Program-made: the position numbers and the translations under genes
The notes under the pieces: model-generated
Databases searched by the model: none
What the model was told of the DNA's origin: nothing
The model's input: only the letters and a program-made list of their open reading frames with translations
Assembly (NCBI GenBank): GCA_009746045.1
Contig: RPFO01001872.1
Span: 1-25,076, forward strand
Source: Mesostigma viride
Lineage: Eukaryota; Streptophyta; Mesostigmatophyceae; Mesostigmatales; Mesostigmataceae
Direction of reading: 5' to 3'
Length of the DNA: 25,076 nt
Shown: in pieces, positions 18,201 through 23,579 of the stretch
Layout of the letters: the number at the start of each line of letters is the position of its first letter
Position numbering within the stretch: position 1 is the first letter of the stretch

Positions 18201-18753
18201 CCTTGTATTTCGTGTACCTGTCCACGCACACCAACAGTTGCATGCCCCTGATGTGTTGGATATCACACTGCAGATCACCAATGCTCTGAGGTAGAGCTTT
18301 GGCATGTGATTTCCTGGGCTTGTTGGAGGACAACTGGCACTTACACCGTGAGGCAGCTTGCTGACACGCCTTAAGAAGGGGTGCCCTGCCCATACGGAAG
18401 GCAAAGTTGTTTGACAGAGAAGTGGCATGCCCAAACATGTTGTGGATTCGGGCACCCAACTCCTGGTACACAGAGGAAGCAGTCCCTGGCACAGTCAGGA
18501 CTGTGCTGTCAGGTTGTCCAGCATCACCATGCTGACTTCCATCCTGTTCTGACTCAGAGCCTGAGTCACCCTGCTCATGCCCAACACCTGGACCGCCAGC
18601 AGGGACCACATGCATACCACCAGAGGCCTTCACACCCCTCTGTGGTTGTACATTGGTTTCTCTCAAAATGAGAGGTCCACCCTCGTGCCCAGCACGAGGA
18701 TGCATAGGGTCAGACATACTTACAGCTGCATCAGCTGTCAAGGACGTCTTCAT
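15268..18753 (-). CDS. pol: Copia-type Pol polyprotein: integrase, protease, RT, RNase H
   Basis: 1161 residues from the first ATG; the frame is open back to the gag stop at 18895. Integrase: degenerate HHCC zinc site (H104, H109, C130, C137), catalytic D164, D216 and E246 (in GAIERAIQEVKK), and an SH3-like end at about 338-395. Protease: a retropepsin at about 490-580, with DTNS at 500-503 and ALLGQNFL at 562-569. RT: about 680-890, first Asp in VVIDFKRAFLEGD (D765) and HGDD at 859-862. RNase H: D1005, E1053, D1091 and D1134 (NPADALTK). All key residues are present, so it looks intact. The protease lies between integrase and RT, unlike the normal copia order, and carries DTN in place of DTG. 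CpG is nearly absent. Expressed after gag by stop readthrough or reinitiation. Confidence 0.93.
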   Translation of the reverse strand: MKTSLTADAAVSMSDPMHPRAGHEGGPLILRETNVQPQRGVKASGGMHVVPAGGPGVGHEQGDSGSESEQDGSQHGDAGQPDSTVLTVPGTASSVYQELGARIHNMFGHATSLSNNFAFRMGRAPLLKACQQAASRCKCQLSSNKPRKSHAKALPQSIGDLQCDIQHIRGMQLLVCVDRYTKYKVLEHLPSMKNRYLLAALQNVRAKFPTTRIQVDMQFQHLKGDPTLPELLVTPREAHGQQGAIERAIQEVKKLIISEDWVPLSAPALVRSAWLRNVEQQLNSRVNFYYDGVAVSPMGLYHGLCPPHVLEGWKHAAHVTFAKLREKDRGWKMLEPQVGQKVLAWKEPSLYGKRGSWSPGVVTQVDEASHACLVSMEDEPKHVHRLSWSYVKPNLMNEGSQAQGSQDLQDFQVPGDITDATTTSVAGESVSPGQVAEVLVEQAARSTAGESTVKPKALTKPRGTSLAGLIGALQRAKKQPKVAKLRWHGNLGLDTALEVDTNSQVSIIGTRAAAGYSMSEPSYQFVSDFSGGVHVKVLGEVFIPILGQDTAFCVLEGYQGPALLGQNFLCQDGVVITSSLLTKEGAGQVPLINFRTTHLSRAVTRTVKRVQVCQGQEPLVDDLILPAASHPSSLGIGPHSLAGHSPINYQGLVKLMSSPIMCPQVTLGLIKSGEDWISKKCVEPVNDLPPARRLLKLKFVIKMKEVDGVKVPHVRPVLNEFKGTGECTAEELYTPGMLHDTWRLLLCVFLGLLNKGLDYGSVVIDFKRAFLEGDADVAQEKWEGKTPFYVRVPAVWKRDIHTEFLKILKGLEGLRSSPIIWRETLNRFLKEHCNLKVSPVDPCLFLGQWEGLPVYASLHGDDLHLIAPTSWLKELISIIKSKFPLGREQWQVENEPLLFVGMEATLVKKGGEWRMLLVGGNDYQETLISKLPPTITQALCPMVRGMVAWVAGISRPDLMVIARLPDDMLVELGSAKVADQVRASSGILLSAVDLSQPICMELYVDSSMDSRQVSKVRGRAAGLFVLRQEGLGSLVSWFSRLHKRVAVSSDVAECRAICEGIHTSLYLKELLHQMTSNTPWPLQVTTLLKTDSMGMVQFVHRQMARSRDLDYLLLKELSSLANIEHIPGVDNPADALTKLVQKAAVQYKVLQSLMDPSQQAV

Positions 18754-18894
18754 AGGAACCTGTACCTCTCCAGGTGACCTGGGGCCACACTGAACCTGGA
18801 GATCACCCTCTTGTTGCCCAGATATAAAATCTGCATTGGAGCACCTGGCCTCCCCCTTGGGTGAATTAAGGTGTGTAGGGGTTGCCTCAGACAG

Positions 18895-18897
18895 TCA
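18895..18897 (-). other. In-frame UGA between gag and pol, possible readthrough stop
   Basis: Gag ends CAG UGA CUG. Pol is in the same frame, and the 47 codons between this stop and the pol ATG at 18753 contain no stop, so one leaky UGA would make a Gag-Pol fusion. UGA followed by C is a weak stop context in eukaryotes. Alternatives: CpG deamination of a CGA Arg codon in a once-single ORF, a host that reads UGA as sense, or a base-call error. Confidence 0.65.
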
Positions 18898-20010
18898 CTG
18901 CTCCTTGTTGTCTTCTTGCTGACTGCCCTTTGAAGGCTGGCCTGCCTGGGACTTGTTGTTGTTCTTCTTGTTGTTGTTGTTATTCTTGTTGCTGCCCTGG
19001 CCCTGGGACTTCTTGAAGCTGGGACACTCCTTCTTGATGTGCCCCCACCCCTTGCACAGGTAGCATTGTATCTTGGACTTGCCCTGGCCACTGCCCCCAT
19101 TGTCAGACGCGTTGCCCTGCTTGGGCTGACCACCCACCCGCCTGAACACCGACTTGGAGTGTGACCTCCTGTCAGAATCAGGTGAATGATCTCCCTTGCG
19201 CTTGTGATGGTTGCCCCTACGCCCTCCTTGGCTTCGGTCAGCCTCAGACGTCTTGGAGCCACCCTGGGTACGCCCGCCTGCCTGGGTAGCCTTCACTGCT
19301 GGCACTCCACCCTCAAACAGCTCCTCTGCCTCGAGAGCTTGTTTAATGATGACCTTGTAGGCCTTCAGGGTAGAGTGTGGGGCACACATGACTTTTAAGG
19401 AGCCACGTGTCGCCTTATCCAGCCCAGAAACCTTGAGCCAGTTGGTTAGGGCTATGTTATCAGCGACATTAAAGCCGTGAGCCCTGCCCTCCTCAACCAT
19501 CTTACAATAGTTGAGAAAGTTCTGGATCAGGTCCCCCTTGACCTCCCACCCTTGATACTTGTCCTGCCAATGGATGCCGACCTTCTTTCGTTGGTCCTCC
19601 AGCAGCTCCTTCAGCTCAGCCACGTACAGTGCCCAGGCCTTATTGGCCTTTTTGCACTCCCTGGTTAGGTCCTTAATCTGGTCAGTACACTTGCCAAAAG
19701 TGCTACTGCCTATCCAGATTTGATAGTAATTTGTACCACCGTACAAGCTAGGGAACCCTTCCAATCCCTCCACAAACTCTTCAGCCTGCTTAGGCTTGGA
19801 GTCTGAGGTTACAGGCTGCAACTGATTGACAATTAAAAGACCCTGTGTGGTAAGATCAAAGCCATGAATAGCTTGTGCATTATTATTATTGTGAGGAAGG
19901 TTGGTAATCTCTCCGGTAAGCCCCACGTCATCTACGTGAGCGGTTCCACTACCAGCACCCCCATTATTATTCCCACTGGCTGGACCCTTGCTACGGCGTC
20001 CCTCAGCCAT
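18895..20010 (-). CDS. gag: Gag with CCHC zinc knuckle
   Basis: 371 residues. Residues 1-50 are Gly/Asn-rich. Residues 50-235 are helical, with a Trp/Tyr-rich middle (YYQIWIG, IHWQDKYQGW), in keeping with a copia capsid domain. A basic Arg/Lys/His/Ser linker follows. A single zinc knuckle spans C316, C319, H324 and C329 (CYLCKGWGHIKKEC, C-x2-C-x4-H-x4-C). The tail is Asn/Lys/Gln-rich. Gag would form the virus-like particle and bind element RNA through the knuckle. The start at 20010 is the first ATG. No protease motif occurs in or after gag before the integrase, which fits the displaced protease inside pol. It ends at UGA 18895-18897, in frame with pol. Confidence 0.9.
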   Translation of the reverse strand: MAEGRRSKGPASGNNNGGAGSGTAHVDDVGLTGEITNLPHNNNNAQAIHGFDLTTQGLLIVNQLQPVTSDSKPKQAEEFVEGLEGFPSLYGGTNYYQIWIGSSTFGKCTDQIKDLTRECKKANKAWALYVAELKELLEDQRKKVGIHWQDKYQGWEVKGDLIQNFLNYCKMVEEGRAHGFNVADNIALTNWLKVSGLDKATRGSLKVMCAPHSTLKAYKVIIKQALEAEELFEGGVPAVKATQAGGRTQGGSKTSEADRSQGGRRGNHHKRKGDHSPDSDRRSHSKSVFRRVGGQPKQGNASDNGGSGQGKSKIQCYLCKGWGHIKKECPSFKKSQGQGSNKNNNNNKKNNNKSQAGQPSKGSQQEDNKEQ

Positions 20011-20178
20011 CCTGCACTACCAGCTATTCAAAGAACACCTTAACAAAGCAGCAGAAAATATGTACAAAATTTTTGTGTCGCCTCTGCCGCCTGCGCCGGT
20101 GTCGCTGCCGCCCCGCGAATTGCCGCCGAAATTCGACAAAAAAATGTCGACAAGTACTGCAGAAGAAAATTAGGCCGA

Positions 20179-20886
20179 CTAGTAGTCAAGGCCCCTGAAG
20201 TCGCAGTACGTGTATACGAACTCACGATCCTCCATATCCAGCTCCGGACCTGCACCGGTATGAATTAAAACCGGCGTGCTCCCCGCCGCGTAAGTTGCGA
20301 CGCGCCGACGCGCGACGAGGCGCAGAGGATGTGTAAAGATCGTCAATAATTCCCACCCCGCGGGAATCCACTCTCGCACAGAGGCGAGAAATGCCACCAG
20401 GTTAATTAAAACCTGGCGCTCGCGACTGCGTACGCCGCGAGTGAGCAGCGATAACAGCGCGAGATCCTGAAACAAATTTGTTGACACCGCCGGCGCGCCC
20501 CCCGTGCGAAGCGATGCCCAGTTTTGCAGGTTTCTCTGGTAACCGGTGAGTGAAGAGAGGACGTTGTCCAACTCCTCAATGGCAGTCGTGACTTCGGTCA
20601 CCGACCGCAAACCTCCCCGCACCTGGACCGTAAATGTCGATAAAATGTTTCGAATCTGGTCCAACATGCGGATTGCCGGCACCAGTGCTGGCAAATCGGG
20701 GTCCTCGGGGTTATCCCCGAGCAATGCGTGAGCTGCACGCTGCTGACGATGAAGCTCGTCGAGCGAAACTGTAACTTCGTCGAGCAATTGTTGCCACGAC
20801 GGCACAGTTGGTCTTGACGAAGAACCAGCCGGCGGAGCGGCTATTTCCTCATCGTCCGGAATCCGAAATTCTTCCGAATTTGGCAT
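20179..20886 (-). CDS. Extra ORF between 5' LTR and gag, unknown function
   Basis: 235 residues, not a standard copia gene. It is an acidic start (NSEEFRIPDDEEIAAPP), then long helices (about residues 30-130: DELHRQQRAAHALL, VTTAIEELDNVLSSL), then a hydrophobic helix region (LINLVAFLASVREWIPAGWELL) and a Tyr-rich end. No catalytic or membrane-anchor motif was recognised. The ATG at 20886 lies only 24 bases after the 5' LTR, so the primer binding site must overlap its start. Its DNA is very CpG-rich (about 40 CpG in 20161-20520 by eye), whereas 15301-15480 in pol has none. That suggests separate origin or recent capture. Possibly an accessory coiled-coil protein. Confidence 0.75.
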   Translation of the reverse strand: MPNSEEFRIPDDEEIAAPPAGSSSRPTVPSWQQLLDEVTVSLDELHRQQRAAHALLGDNPEDPDLPALVPAIRMLDQIRNILSTFTVQVRGGLRSVTEVTTAIEELDNVLSSLTGYQRNLQNWASLRTGGAPAVSTNLFQDLALLSLLTRGVRSRERQVLINLVAFLASVREWIPAGWELLTIFTHPLRLVARRRVATYAAGSTPVLIHTGAGPELDMEDREFVYTYCDFRGLDY

Positions 20887-20910
20887 CTTTTTGACAGAGC
20901 GTGTAATACG
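20887..20910 (-). other. Expected primer-binding-site position
   Basis: The 24 bases after the 5' LTR in element orientation begin CGTATTACACGCTCTGTC. They do not begin TGG and do not resemble the usual initiator-Met primer site. A half-tRNA or internal tRNA primer, as used by Drosophila copia, is possible. The primer was not identified. Confidence 0.4.
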
Positions 20911-21527
20911 AGTTGTGAGGGTAAGAATGCCACGAATTCCGCCATGGTTCTTGCAGGAAGTTGCCTTTATTAATAATCAGGAAACACAGACGTAAGTCAC
21001 GTCACTTCCAAGACTGCACGCAGCACAGACGACAGGGTCGCAGTGCCAAGAGAACGTGCACGCAAGAACTAGCGTCCCGGTGTGACCAAGTCACTCATAT
21101 AGCTTACTAGGGACGCGTCCAAGTATTCAGCTGCACTGTCACAGCTGAACTGTCAATCAATTGATTACACAGACTCTGGCACGCCTTTGGCGCGCAGATC
21201 TATCAATTGTCCATACGGCTAGTCCTGTGGACCTATCCGTACACTAGTCAGCATCAATTGTCTCATAGGTCCTGGCGCGCTACAGTGCGCCTACCTATCA
21301 ATTGACCATCAAGTCCTGTACAAGTCCTGTCAACGTCCTGCGGACTATCAAAGTGACACTTGTACATCCTGTGTCCGTACGCGCCCACAGTGGCGCGCCG
21401 GGTACTGTCGGCACAGCCTAGGAAACGTCATAACTTTTACGTTCCTTAACCAAATGAGGCGTTCAAGGTGCCGTTGGAAAGAGCGTAACAATCTCTATCC
21501 ATCTAACGTAAATCCTTTACGTTAACT
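20911..21527 (-). repeat. 5' LTR (right copy), element promoter
   Basis: 617 bases, identical to the left copy except T at 20928. It should hold the element's promoter. A candidate TATA sequence, CTATATGA on minus, lies near 21093-21103. Poly(A) signal copy at 20966-20971. Confidence 0.93.
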
Positions 21528-21532
21528 CATCC
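21528..21532. repeat. Target-site duplication, right copy
   Basis: CATCC, identical to 13697-13701. Confidence 0.88.
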
Positions 21533-21602
21533 CTCGCGCCAAAGGCCAGAAGGACAGGTAATCATCCGACAAACCCTCAAAATAGGTATCAAGAAAACCC
21601 AT
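21533..21602 (-). pseudogene. 5' fragment of the viral membrane-protein gene interrupted by the retrotransposon
   Basis: From the ATG at 21602 the minus frame is open up to the LTR and then stops at a TAA inside it (21522-21524). Skipping the element, this frame is exactly in phase with the ORF 13340-13701. It supplies about 24 N-terminal residues, acidic and aromatic (starting GFLDTYFEGLSDD). CTATAG at 21611-21616 is the promoter-like box. This is direct evidence that the element landed inside a gene. Confidence 0.75.
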
Positions 21603-21610
21603 CAGCGCTT

Positions 21611-21616
21611 CTATAG
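21611..21616 (-). promoter_or_regulatory. TATA box of the interrupted gene
   Basis: CTATAG, 8 bases upstream of the ATG at 21602 on minus. Matches the motif and spacing at intact viral genes and supports 21602 as the original start. Confidence 0.5.
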
Positions 21617-21625
21617 TAAGCTACA

Positions 21626-22126
21626 TTAATTTTCAAGTAGTTTGAGTCCCTCTTCGCCCATCTGCCCCATCATCTGCTGTATGAGGCCCAGACAGGCCGC
21701 GTCCGGGTCCTGTTGTCCCTCCACGACACTGTTTGCAAACGATTGTGCCATCGCCTCCGCCTGCTTCATGAGCTCGGGAGGGATCTCCTGGATGCCGATC
21801 CCGATGATGGCCAGGGTCTGCAAGTACTGCCAGATGGCCTCCTGGGTTGCACTGGGCGAGTTTTGCCACTTGTTTTGGAAATGGACGTCCCGCAAGTAGG
21901 GCACGTCGCTGAATGCCGCGAACACGGAATCGTCCTTTGACATGATGGCCTGCATGTGAGGTCCGATGGCCTCCATGTACTTTTGCAGGGGCAGTCGTGC
22001 GTTCGACTTGCAGGCCAGCTCAAACGCCGTCAGAATGCCGGGGATGGTCCTCTCGTCGGGGTAAGCCATCGCCAGTTCGCTCAGGAAAGATTGCATCATG
22101 CTGTTGAAAGCCTGCACTGCCGACAT
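21626..22126 (-). CDS. Conserved-type helical NCLDV protein
   Basis: 166 residues from the ATG at 22126; an upstream in-frame ATG at 22159 would place coding sequence across the TATA box, so it is not chosen. All helical: FNSMMQSFLSELAMAYPDE at the start, PLQKYMEAIGPHMQAIMSKDDSVF in the middle, and AIWQYLQTLAIIGIGI, followed by a Met/Gln/Glu-rich C-terminus. The order (F..FL.EL...FP, then a P...I...D..F segment, then IW.YL..L) resembles a small uncharacterised family found in phycodnaviruses and mimivirus relatives. No enzymatic residues are seen. It is divergent from the following plus-strand genes. Family membership is judged by eye. Confidence 0.75.
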   Translation of the reverse strand: MSAVQAFNSMMQSFLSELAMAYPDERTIPGILTAFELACKSNARLPLQKYMEAIGPHMQAIMSKDDSVFAAFSDVPYLRDVHFQNKWQNSPSATQEAIWQYLQTLAIIGIGIQEIPPELMKQAEAMAQSFANSVVEGQQDPDAACLGLIQQMMGQMGEEGLKLLEN

Positions 22127-22215
22127 CGCTCTCTGCCCTATATATACAGTACCACGCAAATTATTGGCCAGGCGTAGACGAAAAAAAAATCTGGCAACAC
22201 TGTATACAACGCGAC
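22127..22215. promoter_or_regulatory. Divergent promoter with TATATATA and GTATAC
   Basis: 89 bases between divergent starts. TATATATA at 22139-22146 is 12 bases before the minus ATG (22126). GTATAC at 22202-22207 is 8 bases before the plus ATG (22216). A run of nine A lies near 22182-22190. Confidence 0.6.
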
Positions 22216-22404
22216 ATGTCTGCCAAGCACGATATCGTCAAGTACATCATGATCATGACTGCCATGTCTATCTCGTCGTCTTACACGAACGGGACAGGGT
22301 ACGTGAGGCCGCTGACGGAAAAGAGGTTCTGGATGCAGATTGCTACCGTCTCCGCGGGGCTCCTCGTATTCTGGACTTTCGTCCAGCCGCGCATCGGTCA
22401 GTAA
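22216..22404 (+). CDS. Small membrane protein, 62 aa
   Basis: Two hydrophobic stretches: IVKYIMIMTAMSISS at about residues 7-21, moderately hydrophobic, and FWMQIATVSAGLLVFWTFV at about 38-56, a clear transmembrane helix. Short polar ends. The start at 22216 has GTATAC 8 bases upstream. The stop TAA lies 48 bases before the next gene, and the two are probably co-expressed though the next gene has its own box. Not recognised; a small virion membrane protein is likely. Confidence 0.7.
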   Translation: MSAKHDIVKYIMIMTAMSISSSYTNGTGYVRPLTEKRFWMQIATVSAGLLVFWTFVQPRIGQ

Positions 22405-22442
22405 ACACAGCGCTTAAAAAACACAAAAATTCCCAGTGTCCA

Positions 22443-22448
22443 GTATAG
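22443..22448 (+). promoter_or_regulatory. TATA box of the 211-aa gene
   Basis: GTATAG, 4 bases before the ATG at 22453. Same motif family as the other viral starts. Confidence 0.5.
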
Positions 22449-22452
22449 CACG

Positions 22453-23088
22453 ATGGACGTCAAGGTCCGCATCAACGGGACCATGCACAAGTGGTCCTTC
22501 CCCTCCTCCATGATCACCACCGCCCAGTCCATGACCGGCGAGAGCGCGGAGGAGTGCAAGACCATCCTCAAGTCGGTCATCGTGCGATTGGCCGGGATAC
22601 TGGACTCCGGCACCATGGAGGGGACGGTGAGTGACGTGGAGGTGGTGTGCTTGATGCACATCAGGAACCAAAAAGGGCTTCCTGACGTCATCAAGGAGGG
22701 CATCTCCATGATCCTGGACGGCTGGAAGACAGCCGAGGAGAGCATCAACGAGCAAGGGCGAAAGGGGTTGCGGATGCTGGAACGGATCCTCCCTGTGCTC
22801 ATGACGTGCGAGAACAGGGAGGCGTTTGACAAGTTCTTCTCGTCCACTCTGTACCCCTGCATGGAGGACGGGGAGATGAAAGCCATCGTAAAGTTCCTCA
22901 GGGTGATGTCCAACTGGACCAACTCGGTGGAGCTGCCTGTCAAGAAAGACAGCCACTACATCGAGAAGTACCTGGACCGGGTGTACGCAAACATGGTCAA
23001 CCCCGTCCTGGCAGTAAAGAAGCGTACCGCCGTGTCGAAAAGGCTAGACGCCGCTGCGGACACCATCGAGGAGTACATAGACGCTTGA
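22453..23088 (+). CDS. Helical protein of unknown function, 211 aa
   Basis: It begins with a short beta-type start (MDVKVRINGTMHKWSF) and continues as amphipathic helices (ESAEECKTILKSVIVRLAGIL, GISMILDGWKTAEESI, GRKGLRMLERILPVLM). It contains six Cys or so and no transmembrane segment. The C-terminus is basic, then acidic (KKRTAVSKRLDAAADTIEEYI). ATG at 22453, box at 22443-22448. The stop at 23086-23088 lies about 60 bases before the next start. No family recognised. It is in the plus-strand block leading to the fibre gene. Confidence 0.8.
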   Translation: MDVKVRINGTMHKWSFPSSMITTAQSMTGESAEECKTILKSVIVRLAGILDSGTMEGTVSDVEVVCLMHIRNQKGLPDVIKEGISMILDGWKTAEESINEQGRKGLRMLERILPVLMTCENREAFDKFFSSTLYPCMEDGEMKAIVKFLRVMSNWTNSVELPVKKDSHYIEKYLDRVYANMVNPVLAVKKRTAVSKRLDAAADTIEEYIDA

Positions 23089-23147
23089 TCGAACACGGCG
23101 CGCTTTCGCCCGCCCTATTCTCGGGGCTATCTATCAGAACCCATTCG

Positions 23148-23518
23148 ATGAGTGGAGGCGCACCGCTTGGAAAGGCATTTTCCTTTTCACCCGTTGCGGA
23201 CGAAGACAGCGTGCAACAGAATCAGATGCAAGGGGGCTCAGAGATCCGCCCCGCCGCCGAGACAGAGAGGGAGCCAATCAACGTGCCCTCTCAATCGTTC
23301 CCCCCGCCCCCGGGTGCGATGGCGCGGAGGCCGGCGCAACCTGACCAGGCGCAAAGGATGGCCAGACAGCAGGTCATGTTCGAGATGAAGATGCGCGAGA
23401 TCGCCAAGGAGGAGTCGCGCAATAGCGGAATGCTATTCTTAGCCGCCGGTGTTGTTATCGCCGGCGCTCTTGCGTACACCTACATTTATAAGAACCCCCG
23501 GTGGTGCTTCCCGAGTGA
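23148..23518 (+). CDS. Membrane protein with disordered N-terminus, 3' end frameshifted
   Basis: About 123 residues from the ATG at 23148. The first 85 are Pro/Gln/Glu-rich and probably disordered. A charged helix (MFEMKMREIAKEESRN) leads into one transmembrane segment, MLFLAAGVVIAGALAYTYIY. As printed, the frame runs straight into the next gene without a stop, through an AT-rich stretch containing AATAAA (23540-23545) that looks intergenic. One missing base in CCCCC (23495-23499) would place TGA at 23516-23518 in frame, just after the membrane segment. So I treat this and the downstream fibre as two genes, not a fusion. CTATC before the ATG is a weak TATA-like box. Confidence 0.65.
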
Positions 23519-23579
23519 TAATCATGCCCGTCTAATTGCAATAAAGTTTTTTTCTATACCAATATCATACTGCAACACA

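Larger units (their letters stand above)
13702..21527 (-). mobile_element. Complete Ty1/copia-type LTR retrotransposon, 7826 bp
   Basis: Two 617-bp direct LTRs (13702-14318, 20911-21527) flank, in minus orientation, an extra ORF, gag, pol and a 3' untranslated region with a polypurine tract. The LTRs differ at one base that I can find (C at 13719, T at 20928), and CATCC is duplicated at the borders, so the insertion is recent and structurally complete. Termini are AGTT...AACT rather than the canonical TG...CA. The RT active site is HGDD and the integrase lies N-terminal with copia-like RT and RNase H, which places it with Ty1/copia. HGDD-type copia elements are, as far as I recall, common in dinoflagellates, a hint about host only. 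The element disrupts a viral gene. Confidence 0.95.
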
